Below, one piece after another: positions 61,021 to 64,000 of a stretch of 64,000 nucleotides of DNA (position 1 is its first letter; each line of letters starts with the position of its first letter). A model generated the notes under the pieces. The model was given only the letters and a program-made list of their open reading frames with translations. It did no database searches and was not told where the DNA came from. This stretch comes from Aplectana chamaeleonis (taxonomy: Eukaryota > Nematoda > Chromadorea > Rhabditida > Cosmocercidae). Both the position numbers and the translations under genes were made by a program. Location of the stretch: positions 1 through 64,000 of the forward strand of contig JAPDOI010001319.1 of NCBI GenBank assembly GCA_029168955.1, given 5' to 3'.

Positions 61021-61832
61021 CACTTTCCTAGAAAATGTGAAAGATTATACCCTTTAAACCCGGAGTATAATGATTGACGAATCTGGCCTCAGATTTGAAA
61101 TCACGTACTGCTAACTCTGTACCTTACTCGCTACCCCGTCCCCTCCAGCGCTGCGTTTTGCCTCCTCACACTCGTAGTTGTTTACCGCCAGACCGCAGTT
61201 ATTTGAGAACTGACTGTGCTGCCCAAGGCCTCCTCCGTTTATCCTGAAAGGTCGGGCATTGACAATTGTTCAAACACCTGGTCCTCTCCGAATCCGTTCC
61301 AGCCCAGAACACCTTGCGTTTTTTCCAAAACAAGTGCGGATGGTGGCCCCACTCGCTGCGCTGCAGACGCATTCCTGTTGTTGTTCGCAGTGGGAGAAGG
61401 ATAAGTGGATTTTGACAGGATCAGCCCGATAAGCCTTGCTCCGCCGGGTTGGAATTATGGGGGAAAGGCTATATGTGCGGTCGTCTCCAATAGGAATCGA
61501 AGATATTTTCTAATCTCTTCGTTTTCCAGATGTCCGACTATCCTTTCGTCGAGCGAGCCCATCTCAGCGCTCTTCAGCATTCTATATCTAAAAGTGGTGT
61601 AGCTGACACATACGTATTTCGCGAAGCTGATCCACTTAAGCAGGCAGTAGATCGATGGTACTTTGGCTTCTTTTCTATTAACGTCATAGGTTCGTATGTA
61701 TTATCTACAATTCTAGGGAGAAGGATGGCATTACTGGTGTAATTGATCACGTCGCCAGCATTACGGAGGATAGCAAGCTTTGGCCGATCGCGCGGTTAGG
61801 TAAGCGATATAGCCCAGTGATGTGTCAAACGT
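61021..61832. other. Spacer between RTE and CR1, one possible exon
   Basis: No repeat family recognised. The only candidate feature is the exon-like segment at 61,530. The 62- and 65-codon ORFs at 61,216-61,602 show no domain. Confidence 0.4.
61530..61694 (+). pseudogene. Possible orphan exon (TTCGTTTTCCAG/ATG start)
   Basis: A strong nematode-like acceptor TTCGTTTTCCAG directly precedes ATGTCC and an open frame of about 55 codons. A donor-like GTATGT lies at 61,694 and a TTCTAG acceptor 23 bp later. Joining there would keep the frame open to a GTAAGC donor near 61,800, but 23 bp is too short for a normal nematode intron. Either the gap is a deletion within a decayed gene or the structure is chance. 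No domain recognised. Confidence 0.22.
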
Positions 61833-61857
61833 ACATTCAAATTCAAATTCAAATTTA
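61833..61857 (-). repeat. CR1 3'-terminal short tandem repeat
   Basis: ATTCAAATTCAAATTCAAAT on the plus strand marks the 3' end of the minus-strand CR1; short 3' repeats replace poly(A) in this clade. Confidence 0.75.
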
Positions 61858-61971
61858 TTACATTGCATTGGACATGTAAAATTTAGCAAAACAAAGAAAC
61901 AGTGAGAAAAGAGTACAAATATAAATAATTGTACGAGCACAGTAAAAGTAAAAATCTAAACGATGGAACCT

Positions 61972-62493
61972 TCAAGCATATTGACTAACTAAAAACACAT
62001 AAAAGCACGGGAAACGAATGAACGACCTAATAACCCTAATGCAGGTAACAAGAAAGCTGTTTTTAAAAGTAGAAAGCCTATCCGAAATTTGCGTTGCTCT
62101 GCTCATCCGTAGGTACTCCGAACCAGCTCTGCAAGTGAAAAAGCCGCGTCTCAACGAAGTTCGAGGCTGGCGGAAAACAATTTTGAACCGCTCACCTCTA
62201 GTTCTGGATATTACTAACTCGAAAAAATCCCTACTTTTCAGACCTATTCTCCGATTGAGGATGTTATACACCATTATTAGATCATTTTTTCTGCGCCTAA
62301 GGTGTAATGTGTCCAGGTTAAGCATTCTGTTTCTTATCAGCCAACGTGGGATACTTGAGTAGGTGAAACCCAAAGACCGAATGAACAACTTCCTGGTAAA
62401 ACTATTCTGTACCTTTTCCAACTTATTGACCATAGTCTTCTTATTTGGAAAGTAGATGCAGGTTCCATATTCTAGAATTGAACGAACATACAT
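61972..62493 (-). pseudogene. CR1 C-terminal segment
   Basis: Encodes the CR1 tail: MYVRSILEYGTCIYFPN, KLEKVQNSFTRKLF, RRKNDLIMVYNIL and a basic end before the stop at 61,972. In CR1 proteins this part follows the RT thumb. The 62,494-62,652 gap to the preceding segment holds further thumb sequence in broken frames. Confidence 0.82.
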
Positions 62494-62652
62494 TTTATAC
62501 GCTTTAATCAGGAGAATTGGATTTTTAGTTTTGAGGGACTTGAATAAAAGAAAAGTCTGTGTTCTGCTTTAGCTTTGATAATCCTTAAATGCTGATCAAA
62601 CGCGAGTTTGGAATCGATTACGAAACCTAGGTCTTTGACTGAATCAGCCGAA

Positions 62653-63219
62653 CTACATAAGTGTGGTGCCATTTAGACTATACCTTGCCTCATTGTTTGA
62701 AGCACCTAGATGCAGAACCTTTGTTTTCTCAGCGGAAAGAGGGAGCATGTTGTTATGAGACCAGTTTGCTACAGTATCAATAGCGAGTTGGATGCGTGAA
62801 GCGTTTGAGGTCCCTACCGTATCATAAACTTTCAAGTCATCAGCAAACATTTTACATTTCACACCTAGTCTTTCAATTGCCCCAGGGAGGTCAAACGAGT
62901 ATACATTAAAAAGGATGGGGGATAGGCAGCTTCCTTGGGGAACACCGCTCGGAGCCTTTTTGACCGAAGACAATGTCCCCTTCACATTCACTTGGAACGT
63001 GCGGTCACTTAAGAACTTTTCAATCCATTTTATGATAGTGGGGTGAACACCAACGAGCACCAACTTATTGAGGAGGTTGTGGTGAACGACCTTATCAAAA
63101 GCTTTTTCGAAGTCAAAGTATACCACATCAACGTTTTTCTTCTCGTCCAGTTCTGAGGTCCAGTCGTTTAGAGATTCTAGCAAAAAGAGTTGTTGTAGAT
63201 TTGCCTTGTCTAAAACCAT
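62653..63219 (-). pseudogene. CR1 reverse transcriptase, palm
   Basis: Contains motif A (VYFDFEKAFDKV), motif B (SGVPQGSCLSPILFNVY) and the catalytic FADD (CKMFADDLKVYD), then SAEKTKVLHLG of the thumb. Complete for the palm itself. A frame change near 63,200-63,230 separates it from the fingers. Confidence 0.87.
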
Positions 63220-63970
63220 GCTGTTGTTCAGACAAAATGTTTCTAGAGTCGAGGTAAGCTATCAGCGATTTCTTAATTATTTTCTCGAATAACCTGCAAA
63301 AAATTGATGTTATACTAATTGGCCTATAGCTGTTAGGATCATCGTACGGGGGTTTCTTCCTAAGTGGAATCACATAGGCGTGCCGCCACTTGCGGGGCAC
63401 TACAGAGCGAGAAAAAATCTGATTGAAAATAAACTCTGATGGTCTAGCAATATTGCCAGCAACTTTTTTAATGAAAGGGAACGGTAACTCATCGGGAGAT
63501 TTATGATCCATCACTGATCGAGAGATCGCCGCGTCGAACACAAGTGGCACGCACGCAAGCGAGGAGGTAGTGATCCCATCACTACCTCCTCGCTTGCGTG
63601 CGTGCCACATGTGTTCGACGTGCCGCTCTCTCGACCAGTGATCGACGATAGATGTGCTGCTCGGCCACTTCGAGAGGAATTCAAATATTTGATGACTATC
63701 GAACACTACCGAATCCTGCATCGAGGGATAGTAAACACTATTGATTGAAAATTTTTGGGTTATTTCGGTAACTACGAAGACCTTTTCGAAGTTCTGAGCC
63801 AACAGCTCAGCCTTATTCGAGTCAGAAACCGCGATGGAACCATCCGTTTTTCTCAAAACACTGACACCTTCTTTGCGATTAATTCGAAAGTTGAGAAATT
63901 TGAAGAAGGCCGACCTATCGTTAGACTCTATGATTTTCCTCTCTACTGAGATGTTATACTTGAGGAGCAA
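63128..63970 (-). pseudogene. CR1 pre-RT region and RT fingers with palindrome insertion
   Basis: The N-terminal half (FFKFLNFRINRKEGVSVL, DSNKAELLAQNF) is the CR1 connector. RT fingers follow: HKSPDELPFPFIKKVAG, PRKWRHAYVIPLRKK, DDPNSYRPISITSIF and EQQHGFRQGKSTTT. Between about residues 105 and 155 the reading passes through an inserted palindrome without a stop, adding about 45 foreign residues where CR1 proteins are normally continuous. The last 18 residues before 63,128 are out of frame. Confidence 0.82.
63510..63642. repeat. 133-bp palindrome inserted in CR1
   Basis: Left arm 63,510-63,574 and right arm 63,578-63,642 are inverted copies with about seven mismatches over 65 bp, around CCC. 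The inner 33 bp of each arm (ending GAGGAGGTAGTGAT on the left) are perfect. Size, tiny spacer and a shared AGATCGCCGCG string resemble the palindrome at 36,719-36,850. Probably a foldback element; the TSD is unclear. Confidence 0.85.
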
Positions 63971-64000
63971 CTTGTCGAATCGGTCTTAAACTTTTTTATA

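Larger units (their letters stand above)
61833..64000 (-). mobile_element. CR1-type LINE, 3' part, running off the window
   Basis: A minus-strand LINE whose 3' end at about 61,833 is an ATTTG/TTTGAA repeat, as in CR1 elements. Coding runs from the right edge through RT to the C-terminus in three frames. RT motifs (FDFEKAFD, GVPQGSCLSPILF, FADDLKVY) are of CR1 type. A 133-bp palindrome has been inserted in the region before RT. The endonuclease would lie beyond 64,000. The CR1 fragment at 33,975-35,182 could belong to the same family, but the two do not overlap, so this cannot be tested here. Confidence 0.88.

Overview
The window is repeat DNA from a eukaryote, most likely a strongylid (clade V, hookworm-like) nematode. 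Three things suggest this. An RTE-clade LINE closely resembles the RTE elements I know from hookworms. A BEL/Pao LTR retrotransposon carries a phlebovirus-glycoprotein-like env, an arrangement known from nematode BEL elements. CR1-, hAT- and nematode-style splice signals are also present. No database search was possible, so species is inference. No intact host gene, rRNA or tRNA was recognised.

Layout. (1) 1-32,596 is one uninterrupted satellite array of roughly 780 head-to-tail copies of a 42-bp monomer (41- and 40-bp variants included). Each monomer carries the perfect 16-bp palindrome CTGATGACGTCATCAG, which contains the CRE/ATF octamer TGACGTCA. The array has subdomains and six-monomer (about 252 bp) internal duplications. 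Its many long ORFs on both strands follow from the period being 14 codons. (2) 32,597-38,326 is a mosaic: a purine-rich edge, a hairpin, a GC-rich patch, a truncated CR1-type LINE on the minus strand (ORF1 plus endonuclease, broken by a 31-bp tandem duplication), a 148-bp foldback, a 132-bp near-perfect palindrome and one doubtful ORF. (3) 38,327-57,425 is a four-level nest of transposons, each level marked by a target-site duplication (TSD). A hAT-like DNA element (8-bp TSD GTCACAAC) contains a plus-strand I-group-type LINE (14-16 bp TSD). That LINE contains a minus-strand, 5'-truncated copy of the same LINE family (9-bp TSD GGCGTGGTC). The minus copy contains a 10.7-kb BEL/Pao element (5-bp TSD ATCCT, LTRs of 481 and 480 bp). 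(4) 57,434-64,000 holds a 74-bp inverted pair, a defective RTE-type LINE, a possible exon remnant, and the 3' part of a minus-strand CR1 LINE that contains a 133-bp palindrome and runs off the window.

How the parts relate. The plus LINE encodes a 2A-like NPGP motif, a PHD-like zinc finger, an APE endonuclease and a reverse transcriptase, but the nested insertion splits it. The BEL element has LTR promoter, primer-binding site, gag, protease, RT, RNase H, integrase, an env joined in frame to pol, and an extra coiled-coil/zinc-knuckle ORF behind its own splice acceptor. Its LTRs differ by one base, yet its coding region is broken by many frameshifts and stops. Either the element is young and dead on arrival, or the assembly contains small indel errors. 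The most unusual features are the CRE-palindrome satellite, the four-level nest and the extra BEL gene.
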